A stretch of 64,000 nucleotides of DNA from Flavobacteriaceae bacterium. GTDB lineage: Bacteria > Bacteroidota > Bacteroidia > Flavobacteriales > Flavobacteriaceae. The notes under the pieces were generated by a model, which did no database searches, had not been told where the DNA came from, and saw only the letters and a list, made by a program, of their open reading frames with translations. The number at the start of each line of letters is the position of its first letter. The first letter of the stretch is position 1. Shown piece by piece: positions 14,956 through 23,987 of the stretch. Made by a program: the position numbers and the translations under genes. The stretch covers positions 1-64,000 of the forward strand of contig JAKITQ010000011.1 in the NCBI GenBank assembly GCA_021647985.1, written 5' to 3'.

Positions 14956-16149
14956 TTAATACATAAATCCAAAAAGCCAGATTGGAATCTTATTTTTGAA
15001 ACCATATTCTATATCATCTGCAGCGATGTATGAGTTTTTAATTCCGGCAATCTGTTTTTGAGTTTTGCTTTTCCCTCCAACTTCAAAGATATATTTCTCA
15101 TCTACCATAAAATCACCGTTTTTAGGATAGGTTACTTTATGGTTTACAGATAACTGATTGAGAAAGAAAGTTTCTCTTAAATTTCCTACGTCAACAATTT
15201 CTGAACCAAATGTATATGCCAAATTTGTATTAGATAGATATACTTTATCAGGTTTGTTTAAATAATTTATTCCAAAACTATCTCTTCCTAAAATTTTGAT
15301 TATTTGAGCTTTATCCAAATAATACAAATATTTTAATAAGGTGGGTCTTGTTGTTTCAATTTGCTGAGCTAATTTCTCAATGTTTGGAGTATAAGGAACT
15401 ATTCTTGAAATAACAGATACTAATTTTTTTAATTTTAGCACAGAATTAAAATCCATATTATGAATGGCCGGCAGATCATTTTCTATAACCAGATTTATTG
15501 TTGAAGAAAGCTGGCGCAGATAATTTGACTCAAATTCTTTGAAGAATGGATAATAGCCCTCTTTTAAATATTCTCTAAAAACAGGAAAAATCTTTATATT
15601 AGAGAGTATTTGGTTAGATGTAGCGGCTTTATTTTCAAGGATCTGGTTTAGTGTAAGAACTGGGAATTTAATGTCGTATTTAAAATCGATGAATTCTCTG
15701 ACCGATAATCCGGCCAAATGATAAACCAATGCCCTGCGACTTAAGTCATGAGATCCTTTATGAATCTCTAAAGCAGATGAACTGGTAAAAACAATCTTAA
15801 GTTCAAATACTGTATCGTAAATATTCTTTAGTTCCTGTGACCAATTAGAATATTTATGAACTTCATCTAAAAAAAGATACTCTCCACCATTTCTTGCAAA
15901 ATCTTGTGCAAAATAGACCAGATGATTTTCAGAGAAGTACAAATCATCCAAACTAACATATAATGCCTTTTTCCCCTGATCTAAAATTTTTTTCATTTGC
16001 TGAAGTAAAAGAATAGTTTTACCACTACCTCTTGCTCCTGAAATTCCAATGAGTTTTGTATTCCAACTTATTTCATTGGTTAAATACCTTTCAAAATTTA
16101 TTGGTACATTTTTTACAGCTGCATTAGAAATATCTATTAATCTGTTCAT
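14956..16149 (-). CDS. AAA ATPase with DUF4143 domain
   Basis: 397 residues. Walker A is GARGSGKT near residues 38-45, and Walker B is YLFLDEVHKYSNW near 90-102, with LKIVFTSSSALEIHKG matching the sensor-1 region (TSSSALEI). The C-terminal DUF4143 part includes LAQQIETTRPTLLKYLYYLD (winged-helix-like) and ends with YIFEVGGKSKTQKQI. It is the same family as the protein at 233-1408 but a divergent branch. It lies alone between tRNA-Gln and a duplicated tRNA 3' end, suggesting arrival as a small integrated segment. No integrase is present. Confidence 0.85.
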   Translation of the reverse strand: MNRLIDISNAAVKNVPINFERYLTNEISWNTKLIGISGARGSGKTILLLQQMKKILDQGKKALYVSLDDLYFSENHLVYFAQDFARNGGEYLFLDEVHKYSNWSQELKNIYDTVFELKIVFTSSSALEIHKGSHDLSRRALVYHLAGLSVREFIDFKYDIKFPVLTLNQILENKAATSNQILSNIKIFPVFREYLKEGYYPFFKEFESNYLRQLSSTINLVIENDLPAIHNMDFNSVLKLKKLVSVISRIVPYTPNIEKLAQQIETTRPTLLKYLYYLDKAQIIKILGRDSFGINYLNKPDKVYLSNTNLAYTFGSEIVDVGNLRETFFLNQLSVNHKVTYPKNGDFMVDEKYIFEVGGKSKTQKQIAGIKNSYIAADDIEYGFKNKIPIWLFGFMY

Positions 16150-16400
16150 CTATTTTTTTATTTTTTCAAATATACAAAACAATATTGCATTATTGATATT
16201 TATATAAAAAATCAATTTTAGATTATTGAATATATTTAATTGAAATTACCTTCAATATCATTAATCATCATTCATATGGCGTGTTTTATAACTATTTTGT
16301 TTTTTAATGTATTTTTGTCTTAGTAAATTTTAAAAACTGTATAAGAAGATGTGTATCAGGTAGTAAATCAGGTGTTTGTATAAATTTTGATAAAGAAAAA

Positions 16401-16428
16401 AAGGTTGGGGTTTTTTGTGGGTCAACAA
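16401..16428 (+). repeat. Partial copy of the tRNA-Gln 3' end (att-like)
   Basis: TTGTGGGTCAACAA (16415-16428) is identical to tRNA-Gln 14768-14781. AAGGTT (16401-16406) matches 14755-14760, with a diverged 8-bp middle (7 bp in the tRNA). The pair of direct repeats brackets the DUF4143 gene. Confidence 0.6.
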
Positions 16429-16430
16429 AG

Positions 16431-16460
16431 AGCTTTCTATTTTATAGAGAGCTTTTTTTT
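16431..16460 (+). terminator. Intrinsic terminator following the tRNA 3' copy
   Basis: AGCTTTCTAT (16431-16440) pairs with ATAGAGAGCT (16444-16453), then seven T. There is no gene directly upstream on the + strand, so it may be the original terminator of tRNA-Gln, displaced by an insertion. Confidence 0.6.
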
Positions 16461-16584
16461 GAATTGTTTTTGGAGTATAACATTAACAATTATTTAACTT
16501 AAATAATTGATTTAGGGCATTGTATTTCGTGTCGAAATTGTTTGTAGAATGGTATATTTGCAAAATATTTAAAAGTAAATCGTT

Positions 16585-17163
16585 ATGAAAAAGTTCCTCA
16601 ATATTACATTTATATTTTTTTTCTCATTTACAGTTGCTCAAACGTGTAACATTACTCTTAATGACATTCTTACTATTGACTCACAAGAAAGTTTTGAAAG
16701 AGTATTAATAGAGAATAATTTTGAAAGAAATATAGAAGGATTGAATGTAATCTTGAAGAAGGTCTTGGGGAAAGAAGGAGGTAATTTAGACAACCTTACA
16801 GAAGAAGAACTGGATAAATTGATGGAAAAGATGAATAAGGATGGTTTAGGTTTAGTTAAATATGACTTTGGACGCCTAAAAATAAAAGATGATTATGTAT
16901 CAGAAATCACATCTGCAGGTATGTTTTCTAGTGATATTTTCTTTTTTATATTTCAAGACAACCTTGCTGAATATTCAGATAGTTTTTATAATAGAATTTT
17001 TACAGAGGTAAAAGGAAAGTGCACGTTTGATGAAGTTAATCAAGTAATAAATGGTAAGAGTGCAGCTGTATATAATTGCCCAAGTGCTAAATTTAAAGGT
17101 AAAGTAGGTTTTTTCTTAGTTGATGGACAAGGCATGATTTATTATATTTCAGAGGGGTCATAA
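16585..17163 (+). CDS. Secreted hypothetical protein
   Basis: 192 residues. Signal peptide MKKFLNITFIFFFSFTVAQ with cleavage probably after AQ. The mature protein starts TCNITLNDILTI and is mixed alpha/beta. A conserved-looking core is KYDFGRLKIKDDYVSEITSA, and there are cysteines near 21, 145 and 169. No family is recognised. A -7 box TATATTTG lies at 16553-16560, 24 bp before the ATG; no -33 element at normal spacing is evident. Confidence 0.55.
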   Translation: MKKFLNITFIFFFSFTVAQTCNITLNDILTIDSQESFERVLIENNFERNIEGLNVILKKVLGKEGGNLDNLTEEELDKLMEKMNKDGLGLVKYDFGRLKIKDDYVSEITSAGMFSSDIFFFIFQDNLAEYSDSFYNRIFTEVKGKCTFDEVNQVINGKSAAVYNCPSAKFKGKVGFFLVDGQGMIYYISEGS

Positions 17164-17357
17164 ATTATTCTGATCTTTTACATTCTTTTTTTAAGTACTT
17201 ATTTGAATTAACCAGACAGATATTTAATCAATAAAATAGTATGGCTTTATTTAAGGTCATTTTAATTTTATAAGAAATCAACAAGATATTTACAAAATAA
17301 CAGACTGATATATAAAAAAACAACACCAAATTTAAATTATATTCAATAAATAAAATG
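17164..17357. other. Intergenic stretch before the short ncRNAs
   Basis: AT-rich, no ORF and no strong hairpin. The region from 17358 to 17822 holds two short ncRNAs, a palindrome and a bidirectional terminator, listed separately. Confidence 0.4.
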
Positions 17358-17370
17358 TATATTCGCTTCG

Positions 17371-17440
17371 CTTTAAATTTCTGAGGGGATAATTTTAAAG
17401 TTTAAAACCAAACCTAAATATTTTACATTCAGGTTTTTTT
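17371..17440 (+). ncRNA. Short structured RNA A (TGAGGGG loop)
   Basis: A weak -7 box TATATTCG (17358-17365) precedes. Hairpin 1: CTTTAAATTT (17371-17380) pairs, with one mismatch, to AATTTTAAAG (17391-17400), leaving CTGAGGGGAT in the loop. Terminator: AACCTAAAT (17411-17419) against ATTCAGGTT (17427-17435), then TTTTT. The same layout occurs in RNA B and, with an added hairpin, in the three RNAs at 59.8-60.6 kb. Confidence 0.55.
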
Positions 17441-17620
17441 ATTGCAATAAATCTTTTTTTTATATGTGAAAAGAATGAGTTTGTAACCGGTTAATATTTG
17501 TAGCATTAATTTAGGATAAAAGATCAAAGACAACTTCGTTTAAAGAAAAAAGACTTAATTATAATTATCAAATAATACTACAAATATAAAAACTTGTAAT
17601 AAAGAGGATTTATAATCCAA

Positions 17621-17636
17621 CATGATAATTATCATG
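17621..17636. promoter_or_regulatory. 16-bp palindrome upstream of RNA B (Fur-box-like)
   Basis: CATGATAATTATCATG is a perfect palindrome containing TGATAATTATCA, which resembles the half-sites of Fur boxes. It ends 21 bp before the -7 box TATATTTA (17658-17665), so it covers the -33 region of RNA B. Confidence 0.4.
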
Positions 17637-17671
17637 ATTTTATCAATGACATTATTCTATATTTACAGTCA

Positions 17672-17748
17672 CTTAAAATTTCTGAGGGGGAAATTTTAAA
17701 GCTATGAAATTAACCTGAATGTTCAGCATTCAGGTTTTGTTTTTTTTT
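17672..17748 (+). ncRNA. Short structured RNA B (TGAGGGG loop)
   Basis: Hairpin 1: CTTAAAATTT (17672-17681) pairs with AAATTTTAAAG (17691-17701) with one bulged base; the loop is CTGAGGGGG. Terminator: AACCTGAATG (17712-17721) pairs perfectly with CATTCAGGTT (17727-17736), followed by a T run interrupted by one G. It shares hairpin, loop and terminator sequence with RNA A, 300 bp upstream, so the two look like a tandem duplication. Confidence 0.6.
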
Positions 17749-17786
17749 AAAAGCACCTTATTAATTAAATAACATTTTGATAATCG

Positions 17787-17822
17787 AAAAGAACCCCCAA
17801 TGCTTGCATCGGGGGTTCTTTT
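17787..17822. terminator. Bidirectional terminator
   Basis: AAAAGAACCCCC-A-ATGC pairs with GCAT-C-GGGGGTTCTTTT, with A and T runs on either side. It serves RNA B on the + strand and the universal stress gene on the - strand. Confidence 0.8.
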
Positions 17823-17873
17823 GAAATATAATCTCTGTCCGCCAACAAGGCAGATCGAAAGGTGAATCGAAAT

Positions 17874-18704
17874 TTAAATTTTAAAAGTAATTACTGGTCG
17901 CAAAGCATGGTTTGTTAATTCTTGACCAATACTGCCATTAAACAATTGCGAAAGACCACTACGTCCATGTGTGTTTAAGGCAATAAGATCGGCATCAATA
18001 TCTCTACTATAACTCAATATTCCTTTTTCAATGGAAATGTCATTGTAAATTCTTCTAGTATAATCACCCAATTCAAAATCTTTAATAAAAGTTTCAATTT
18101 TACTTTCTATAGCTGGTGTAGTATTAAAATTATGAATGGTATTTACATATAATAAATTAATTTTTGCGTTAAATAGATTGGCAAAATCAATTACTTTTTG
18201 AAATGTTTTTTTACATTCATTACTAAAATCTGATGCAAATACAATGTTTTTGATAGCAAAGTTGTCTTTCCCTTTTTTAATTACAAGAACAGGAATACTT
18301 GAACGACGAACAACTTTTTCAGTATTTGAACCGATAAACATTTCTTGTAAACCGGAGGCTCCTTGAGATCCCATTACGATAAGATCAATATTATTTTTTT
18401 CACTTTCACTTATAATACCCGCAAACGCATGATGAAATTGAACAGATTCAATAACTTTTATACCTTTAAAAAAAGGAAGTTGTTTAAATTTGTTAAATTT
18501 TTGATGTGCCAGTTTCATAAAATATATGATTTGTGGTTCACTTCTTAAGCCTGACATATCTGCTGGGTCAATGGTATTAACAGGTAATTCAAGCATATGT
18601 AATAAGTAAATTTCACTATTTGTTTTTTTGGCAATACTGGCGGCAACCTTAGCAGCACTTTCTGCCTCTTTTGAAAAATCAATTGGGACTAATATTCGTT
18701 TCAT
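17874..18704 (-). CDS. Universal stress protein (two UspA domains)
   Basis: 276 residues, a tandem of two Usp folds (about 1-145 and 146-276). Domain 1 begins MKRILVPIDFSKEAESAAKV and carries the nucleotide-binding pattern GSQGASGLQEMFIGSNTEKV; domain 2 has LNTHGRSGLSQLFNGSIGQE. Such proteins are induced in growth arrest and stress and often bind ATP; the precise role in flavobacteria is not known. It is a single-gene unit between a bidirectional terminator and the rimP promoter region. Confidence 0.92.
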   Translation of the reverse strand: MKRILVPIDFSKEAESAAKVAASIAKKTNSEIYLLHMLELPVNTIDPADMSGLRSEPQIIYFMKLAHQKFNKFKQLPFFKGIKVIESVQFHHAFAGIISESEKNNIDLIVMGSQGASGLQEMFIGSNTEKVVRRSSIPVLVIKKGKDNFAIKNIVFASDFSNECKKTFQKVIDFANLFNAKINLLYVNTIHNFNTTPAIESKIETFIKDFELGDYTRRIYNDISIEKGILSYSRDIDADLIALNTHGRSGLSQLFNGSIGQELTNHALRPVITFKI

Positions 18705-18764
18705 AACATAATGATTTAAATTGCAAGATAAAGTTAATTATTTTAACTTAAAAAAGAGATGATT

Positions 18765-18795
18765 TTTGTCATTATCAAATGAATTACTATATTTG
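18765..18795 (+). promoter_or_regulatory. Promoter of rimP-nusA-infB
   Basis: TTTG (18765-18768), 19 bp, TATATTTG (18788-18795). It predicts a leader of about 60 nt carrying the hairpin at 18824-18844. Confidence 0.75.
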
Positions 18796-18823
18796 CAGCG
18801 AAATTTACGACGGAATATAGTTG

Positions 18824-18849
18824 GAGGGGACAAAAAGTCCCCTCTTTTT
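18824..18849 (+). terminator. Attenuator-like hairpin in the rimP leader
   Basis: GAGGGGAC (18824-18831) pairs with GTCCCCTC (18837-18844) around an A5 loop, followed by TTTTTA. It has all the marks of an intrinsic terminator, yet lies between the promoter and the rimP ATG (18864). It could be an attenuator acted on by NusA, a product of the operon. Confidence 0.6.
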
Positions 18850-18863
18850 ATACAAAAAATTGA

Positions 18864-19322
18864 ATGAAAAATAAAGTTACAACTTTGGTAAATGAAGCTA
18901 TTGAAGAAAATAGTGCTTTATTTTTAATAGATTTAATATTTTCAAATGACAATAGTATCTTGGTTGTAGTAGATGGAGATCAAGGTGTTCCGCTAAGTGA
19001 ATGCATTAGAATTAGCAGACACGTTGAACACAATTTAGACAGAGAGGAAGAAGATTTTTCTTTGGAGGTAACTACTCCAAATATTACGGATCCGATAGTG
19101 AATTTTAGACAGTATAATAAGAATATTAATAGAACTTTAAAAGTTAGAACGGAAACTGAAAAATTTGAAGGAAAATTAATTGAAGTAAATGAGAATAATA
19201 TAACTTTACATTGGAAAGCTCGTGAGCCAAAGCCAATAGGTAAAGGAAAGGTTACGGTGGAAAAACAACAAACAATTCCACTTAGTGAAGTAAAACAAGC
19301 AAAAGTGAAAATTATTTTTTAA
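18864..19322 (+). CDS. rimP: Ribosome maturation factor RimP
   Basis: 152 residues. The N-terminal domain holds FLIDLIFSNDNSILVVVDGD and CIRISRHVEHNLDRE; the C-terminal Sm-like domain starts with the motif FEGKLIEVNENNITLHW. RimP is needed for late 30S subunit maturation in the cytoplasm. It is the first gene of rimP-nusA-infB, an order conserved across bacteria; the nusA ATG follows 12 bp after the stop. Confidence 0.93.
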   Translation: MKNKVTTLVNEAIEENSALFLIDLIFSNDNSILVVVDGDQGVPLSECIRISRHVEHNLDREEEDFSLEVTTPNITDPIVNFRQYNKNINRTLKVRTETEKFEGKLIEVNENNITLHWKAREPKPIGKGKVTVEKQQTIPLSEVKQAKVKIIF

Positions 19323-19334
19323 TAATTATTGATC

Positions 19335-20579
19335 ATGGAAAATATTGCATTAATTGAGTCATTTTCGGAGTTTAAAGACGAAAAAAGTATTGATAGAGTA
19401 ACTCTAATGGCCATACTTGAAGAAGTATTTAGATCGGCGTTAAAAAGAAAATACGGATCGGATGATAATTTTGATATTATTATTAATCCTGACAAGGGAG
19501 ATTTAGAAATTTGGAGGAATAGAGTAATAGTTGAAGATGGTATGGTAGAAGATGATAATGAAGAAATTTCGTTATCTGAAGCTATAAAAATTGAACCTGA
19601 TTTTGAGGTTGGTGAAGAAGCTTCAGAAGAAGTGAAGTTAGTTGATTTAGGTAGAAGAGCTATTTTAGCTTTGCGTCAAAACTTAATTTCAAAAATTCAC
19701 GAACACGACAATACCAATATCTTTAAGCAATATAAAGAACTTGAAGGTGAATTGTACAGTGCTGAGGTACATCATATTCGACATAATGCAATTATTTTAT
19801 TGGATGATAATGGCAACGAATTAATTTTACCAAAAAGTGAACAAATTCGATCTGATTTTTTCCGTAAAGGAGAATCGGTAAGAGGGATCATTAAAACCGT
19901 TGAATTAAGAGGAAACAAACCTTCAATTATTTTATCAAGAACGGCTCCTGAATTTTTGGTAAAACTTTTTGAGCAGGAAATTCCGGAAGTATTTGATGGT
20001 TTAATTACTATTGAACGTGTTGCTAGAATACCTGGTGAAAAAGCGAAAATAGCAGTAGATTCTTATGATGATAGAATTGACCCAGTTGGAGCTTGTGTTG
20101 GAATGAAAGGATCGAGAATTCACAGTATTGTTCGTGAATTAGGTAACGAAAACATCGATGTAATTAATTACACAAAGATTGACGAACAATTTATAAAAAG
20201 AGCATTGAGTCCAGCAAAAGTAGTTTCAATTAAATTACATGAAGCTATAGGTGATGCCAGACCAAGAGTGGATGTTTTTTTAAAGCCTGAAGAAGTTTCA
20301 AAAGCGATAGGTAAAGGCGGAGTTAATATTAGGTTGGCTAGTCAATTAACTGGCTATGAGATTGATGTACAAAGAGAAGGTGTCGAAGATGATGTTGAAT
20401 TAACAGAATTCTCTGATGAAATTGAAGAATGGGTAATTAAGGAATTTAAAAACATTGGTTTAGATACAGCTAAAAGTGTTTTAGATTTAGATATATCCGA
20501 ATTAACCAAAAGAACGGATTTAGAGGAAGAGACTGTAATTGAAGTTCAAAGAATATTAAAAGAAGAATTCGAATCATAA
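19335..20579 (+). CDS. nusA: Transcription termination/antitermination protein NusA
   Basis: 414 residues from ATG 19335; an in-frame TTG two codons upstream is less likely. Order: N-terminal RNA-polymerase-binding domain (about 1-130, with SFSEFKDEKSIDRVTLMAIL), S1 domain (about 135-200, VRGIIKTVELRGNKPSIILS), and two KH domains (GACVGMKGSRIHSIVREL; VSKAIGKGGVNIRLASQLTG). A short C-terminal helical region includes LDISELTKRTDLEEETVIEV. NusA modulates pausing and termination. It may act on the operon's own leader hairpin. Confidence 0.96.
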   Translation: MENIALIESFSEFKDEKSIDRVTLMAILEEVFRSALKRKYGSDDNFDIIINPDKGDLEIWRNRVIVEDGMVEDDNEEISLSEAIKIEPDFEVGEEASEEVKLVDLGRRAILALRQNLISKIHEHDNTNIFKQYKELEGELYSAEVHHIRHNAIILLDDNGNELILPKSEQIRSDFFRKGESVRGIIKTVELRGNKPSIILSRTAPEFLVKLFEQEIPEVFDGLITIERVARIPGEKAKIAVDSYDDRIDPVGACVGMKGSRIHSIVRELGNENIDVINYTKIDEQFIKRALSPAKVVSIKLHEAIGDARPRVDVFLKPEEVSKAIGKGGVNIRLASQLTGYEIDVQREGVEDDVELTEFSDEIEEWVIKEFKNIGLDTAKSVLDLDISELTKRTDLEEETVIEVQRILKEEFES

Positions 20580-20630
20580 ATATATTAGTATTTTTAATAA
20601 TTAATTACGAGGTTCACATTAAATTATTTT

Positions 20631-23477
20631 ATGACTGCATATAAACCACAACGATTTAATAAAGTTTTAAGGGAATTGAATATTTCTTTGGATAGAGCTG
20701 TTGAGTTTCTTTCCGGTAAAGGAATAGACATAGATGCTCGTCCAACAACGAAGGTTTCTCAAGAAATTTATACTATTCTTTCTGATGAATTTCAAACAGA
20801 TAAAAGTAAAAAAGTTGCTTCTAAAGAAATAGGTGAAGAAAAGCGAAAAGAAAAAGAAGAAATTCGATTAACACAAGAAAAAGAAGCTGAAGAAAAACGT
20901 TTGGTGGAAGAAGAGAAAAGAAAAGAGATCTTTAAAACAGAATCTAAAAAAATTACAGGAGTAAAAACTGTTGGTAAAATTGATATTGCACCTAAAGTAG
21001 AAGTTAAAGAAGAAACTAAACCTGAAATAGTATCAAAAAAAGAAGCTGTTAAAGAAGAGCCAATAAAAGAAGAAGAGATTATTAAAGGGGCAAAAAAACT
21101 ACCAGGGTTAAAGCAAGTTGGTAAAATAGATATAGAGAAAGAGCAACCTAAGAAGAAAGAATCTATTAAAAAAGTTGAAGAACCAAAGTCAGAACCTAAG
21201 GTAAAGCCAGAAAAAGAAGTGGCTCAAAATCCGACTATTAGTAAGAAGCAAGAAAAAGAGAATGAAGAGTTAAAAGCCGAAAATGCTGAAACTAGAAAAA
21301 CGGAATACACCAAATTATCTGGGCCTAAATTAACAGGAGAGAAAATAGATTTAACAAAATTTATAAAACCCAAGAAAAAACCCGTTGATAAGAAAGATCA
21401 AAATAAAACTAAAGTTGATGCCGGAGCGGCCAAAAAGAAACGAAAAAGAATTCACAAACCTAGAGTAGATTTTAAACCAGGTCAAGGGCAACAAGGTGCT
21501 GGCAAAAGTCGATTTGCAAAAGGACCAAATGCAGGAGGCGGAAGAAGAAGGTCAATTGTTAAAGAAGAACCATCTCCAGAAGAAGTTCAAAAACAAGTTA
21601 GAGAGACTCTTGAAAGATTACAAGGAAAATCTAAAAAAGGAAAAGGAGCGAAATATCGTAAAGAAAAAAGAGATCTTCACCGTCAGCAAGTAGAAAAAGA
21701 TATTGAGCAGCAAGAGGCTGATAGTAAGGTAGTAAAACTAACAGAATTTGTTACGGCCAATGAGGTTGCAACGATGATGAATGTTTCAGTTACCGACGTA
21801 ATATCGGCTTGTATGTCGTTGGGAATGATGATTTCAATGAACCAAAGACTAGATGCTGAAACACTTACAATAGTTGCTGAAGAATTTGGGTATCAAGTTG
21901 AATTTATAAGTGCAGAAGTTGAAGAAACGGTTGAGGAAGAGGTAGATAATCCAGAAGATTTATTGCCTAGAGCACCTATTGTTACTGTAATGGGGCATGT
22001 AGATCACGGTAAAACTTCCTTATTAGATTATATAAGAAAAGAAAATGTAATTGCTGGAGAATCAGGTGGAATTACACAACATATTGGAGCATATGCCGTA
22101 AAATTAGAGGATGGTCAAAAGATTACCTTTCTTGACACACCTGGTCACGAAGCCTTTACAGCGATGCGTGCTCGTGGTACGCAAGTAACAGATATTGCAG
22201 TAATTGTAATTTCTGCCGATGACTCTATTATGCCACAAACAAAAGAAGCTATTAGTCATGCGCAAGCAGCTGGAGTGCCAATTGTTTTTGCAATAAATAA
22301 AATTGATAAACCGGATGCAAATCCTGATAAAGTAAAAGAAGAACTTGCTCAAATGAATCTTTTGGTTGAAGATTGGGGAGGTAAAATACAATCACATGAT
22401 GTTTCGGCCTTAAAAGGAACAGGTGTTCAAGAATTATTAGAAAAAATATTGTTAGAAGCTGAATTATTAGAGCTTAAGGCAAATCCAAATAAAACTGCAA
22501 ATGGTTCGGTTGTTGAAGCATTTTTAGATAAAGGAAAAGGTTATGTGTCAACCATATTGGTTGATGGAGGTACATTGAAAGTAGGTGATTTTATTTTGGC
22601 AGGTCAACATTCTGGAAAAATAAAAGCCCTTCATGATGAACGAGGAAATAATATTAATGAAGCGGGTCCTTCTACTCCAGTTTCTGTATTAGGTTTAGAT
22701 GGAGCACCTCAGGCAGGAGATAAATTTAAAGTTTATGATGATGAACGTGAGGCCAAGCAAATTGCAGCAAAACGATCTCAATTAAGTCGTGAGCAATCGG
22801 TTAGAACACAACGTCATATTACTTTAGATGAAATAGGTAGACGTATTGCCCTTGGAGGATTTAAAGAGTTGAATATTATTTTGAAAGGTGATGTGGATGG
22901 TTCTGTGGAAGCTTTGACAGATTCGTTACAAAAATTATCTACCGAAGAAATTCAAGTGAATATTATTTATAAAGGAGTAGGAGCTATTACGGAATCGGAT
23001 GTGTTACTTGCATCTGCTTCTGAGGCCATTATTATTGGATTTAATGTAAGGCCAACAGGTAGTGCCCGCCAAATAGCTGATAAGGAAGAAATAGATATCC
23101 GTAACTATTCAATTATTTATAAAGTAATTGATGAGATTAAAGATGCAATGGAAGGTATGTTATCACCAGATATTGTAGAAGAAATTACCGGTAATGCAGA
23201 AATTAGAGAAACTTATAAAATTTCAAAGGTTGGTACTATTGCAGGTTGTATGGTACTTGATGGTAAGATTTTTAGAAATTCGAAAATTAGATTAATTAGA
23301 GATAATGTAGTAATCTTTACAGGTTTATTGGATTCGTTGAAACGATTTAAAGATGATGCTAAAGAAGTTGCTAAAGGTTATGATTGTGGTATGCAGGTAA
23401 AAAACTACAACGATATAATGGTTAACGATATTATCGAAGCTTATCAAGAAGTTGAGGTCAAAAAGAAACTAAAATAA
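20631..23477 (+). CDS. infB: Translation initiation factor IF-2
   Basis: 948 residues. A long, highly charged Lys/Glu N-terminal region (about 60-370) contains two similar [10 protein letters not shown] / [10 protein letters not shown] elements. The GTPase core has G1 [10 protein letters not shown]3 [15 protein letters not shown] and G4 NKID. C-terminal domains bind initiator tRNA. IF-2 brings fMet-tRNA to the 30S subunit. Last gene of the operon, followed by a strong terminator. Confidence 0.97.
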   Translation: MTAYKPQRFNKVLRELNISLDRAVEFLSGKGIDIDARPTTKVSQEIYTILSDEFQTDKSKKVASKEIGEEKRKEKEEIRLTQEKEAEEKRLVEEEKRKEIFKTESKKITGVKTVGKIDIAPKVEVKEETKPEIVSKKEAVKEEPIKEEEIIKGAKKLPGLKQVGKIDIEKEQPKKKESIKKVEEPKSEPKVKPEKEVAQNPTISKKQEKENEELKAENAETRKTEYTKLSGPKLTGEKIDLTKFIKPKKKPVDKKDQNKTKVDAGAAKKKRKRIHKPRVDFKPGQGQQGAGKSRFAKGPNAGGGRRRSIVKEEPSPEEVQKQVRETLERLQGKSKKGKGAKYRKEKRDLHRQQVEKDIEQQEADSKVVKLTEFVTANEVATMMNVSVTDVISACMSLGMMISMNQRLDAETLTIVAEEFGYQVEFISAEVEETVEEEVDNPEDLLPRAPIVTVMGHVDHGKTSLLDYIRKENVIAGESGGITQHIGAYAVKLEDGQKITFLDTPGHEAFTAMRARGTQVTDIAVIVISADDSIMPQTKEAISHAQAAGVPIVFAINKIDKPDANPDKVKEELAQMNLLVEDWGGKIQSHDVSALKGTGVQELLEKILLEAELLELKANPNKTANGSVVEAFLDKGKGYVSTILVDGGTLKVGDFILAGQHSGKIKALHDERGNNINEAGPSTPVSVLGLDGAPQAGDKFKVYDDEREAKQIAAKRSQLSREQSVRTQRHITLDEIGRRIALGGFKELNIILKGDVDGSVEALTDSLQKLSTEEIQVNIIYKGVGAITESDVLLASASEAIIIGFNVRPTGSARQIADKEEIDIRNYSIIYKVIDEIKDAMEGMLSPDIVEEITGNAEIRETYKISKVGTIAGCMVLDGKIFRNSKIRLIRDNVVIFTGLLDSLKRFKDDAKEVAKGYDCGMQVKNYNDIMVNDIIEAYQEVEVKKKLK

Positions 23478-23496
23478 GTTTTTAGATTAAAAGAAT

Positions 23497-23527
23497 AAAA
23501 AAAGCTACCAATTTGGTAGCTTTTTTT
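23497..23527. terminator. Bidirectional terminator after infB
   Basis: AAAAAAAGCTACCA and TGGTAGCTTTTTTT form a perfect stem with an ATT loop. It also lies at the 3' end of the convergent HAD gene (stop at 23526-23528). Confidence 0.85.
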
Positions 23528-23954
23528 ATTTTGAGCTTTTAAAAAAATTAAAAATACTTTTTTTATTTTTGTGCTCTTTTGGTTTTTCGGTTTTTAAAAG
23601 CTGTTGATAAATTTCTCCCCAACCCAATAGGCCACCAACATTTCTATCGTCAATAAAAACGTCAGCATTTACTTTACGGCTTATGGAGTTATCGAATTTT
23701 TCTTCTGGGTAACTTTTGTTAACGGCATAAAATTCTAAGCCATTTTTTCTACAAAATTCAACAGCGTCTTGTAAGCGATCACCATACCTGTATGTCCATA
23801 AAATCAATCGATGTCCTTTTTTTTGTAATTCGAGTAATGTATCAAATGCAAATATTTTTGCAGGGCCAACATATGGATACTCATCATCAACGATAGTCCC
23901 ATCAAAATCGACTGCAATAAGTAAAGAGTTTTTTGGTAGCATTTTATTTATCAT
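23526..23954 (-). CDS. HAD-like hydrolase (BT0820-like)
   Basis: About 142 residues; the exact start among three in-frame ATGs (23963, 23954, 23942) is unresolved. HAD motif I is AVDFDGTIVDDEYPYVG, motif II is LILWTYRYG, and VFIDDRNVGG matches motif IV. No cap domain is visible. The pattern resembles the small HAD group typified by Bacteroides BT0820; substrate unknown. The C-terminal tail KEHKNKKSIFNFFK is basic and probably disordered. Confidence 0.78.
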   Translation of the reverse strand: MINKMLPKNSLLIAVDFDGTIVDDEYPYVGPAKIFAFDTLLELQKKGHRLILWTYRYGDRLQDAVEFCRKNGLEFYAVNKSYPEEKFDNSISRKVNADVFIDDRNVGGLLGWGEIYQQLLKTEKPKEHKNKKSIFNFFKSSK

Positions 23955-23987
23955 AGTTAACAAAACTAATACAATTTATAAATCTAA

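Noticed and set aside
14823-15005. 60-codon minus-strand ORF downstream of the second DUF4143 gene
   Set aside because: It overlaps the end of that gene and the tRNA terminator; no recognisable features.
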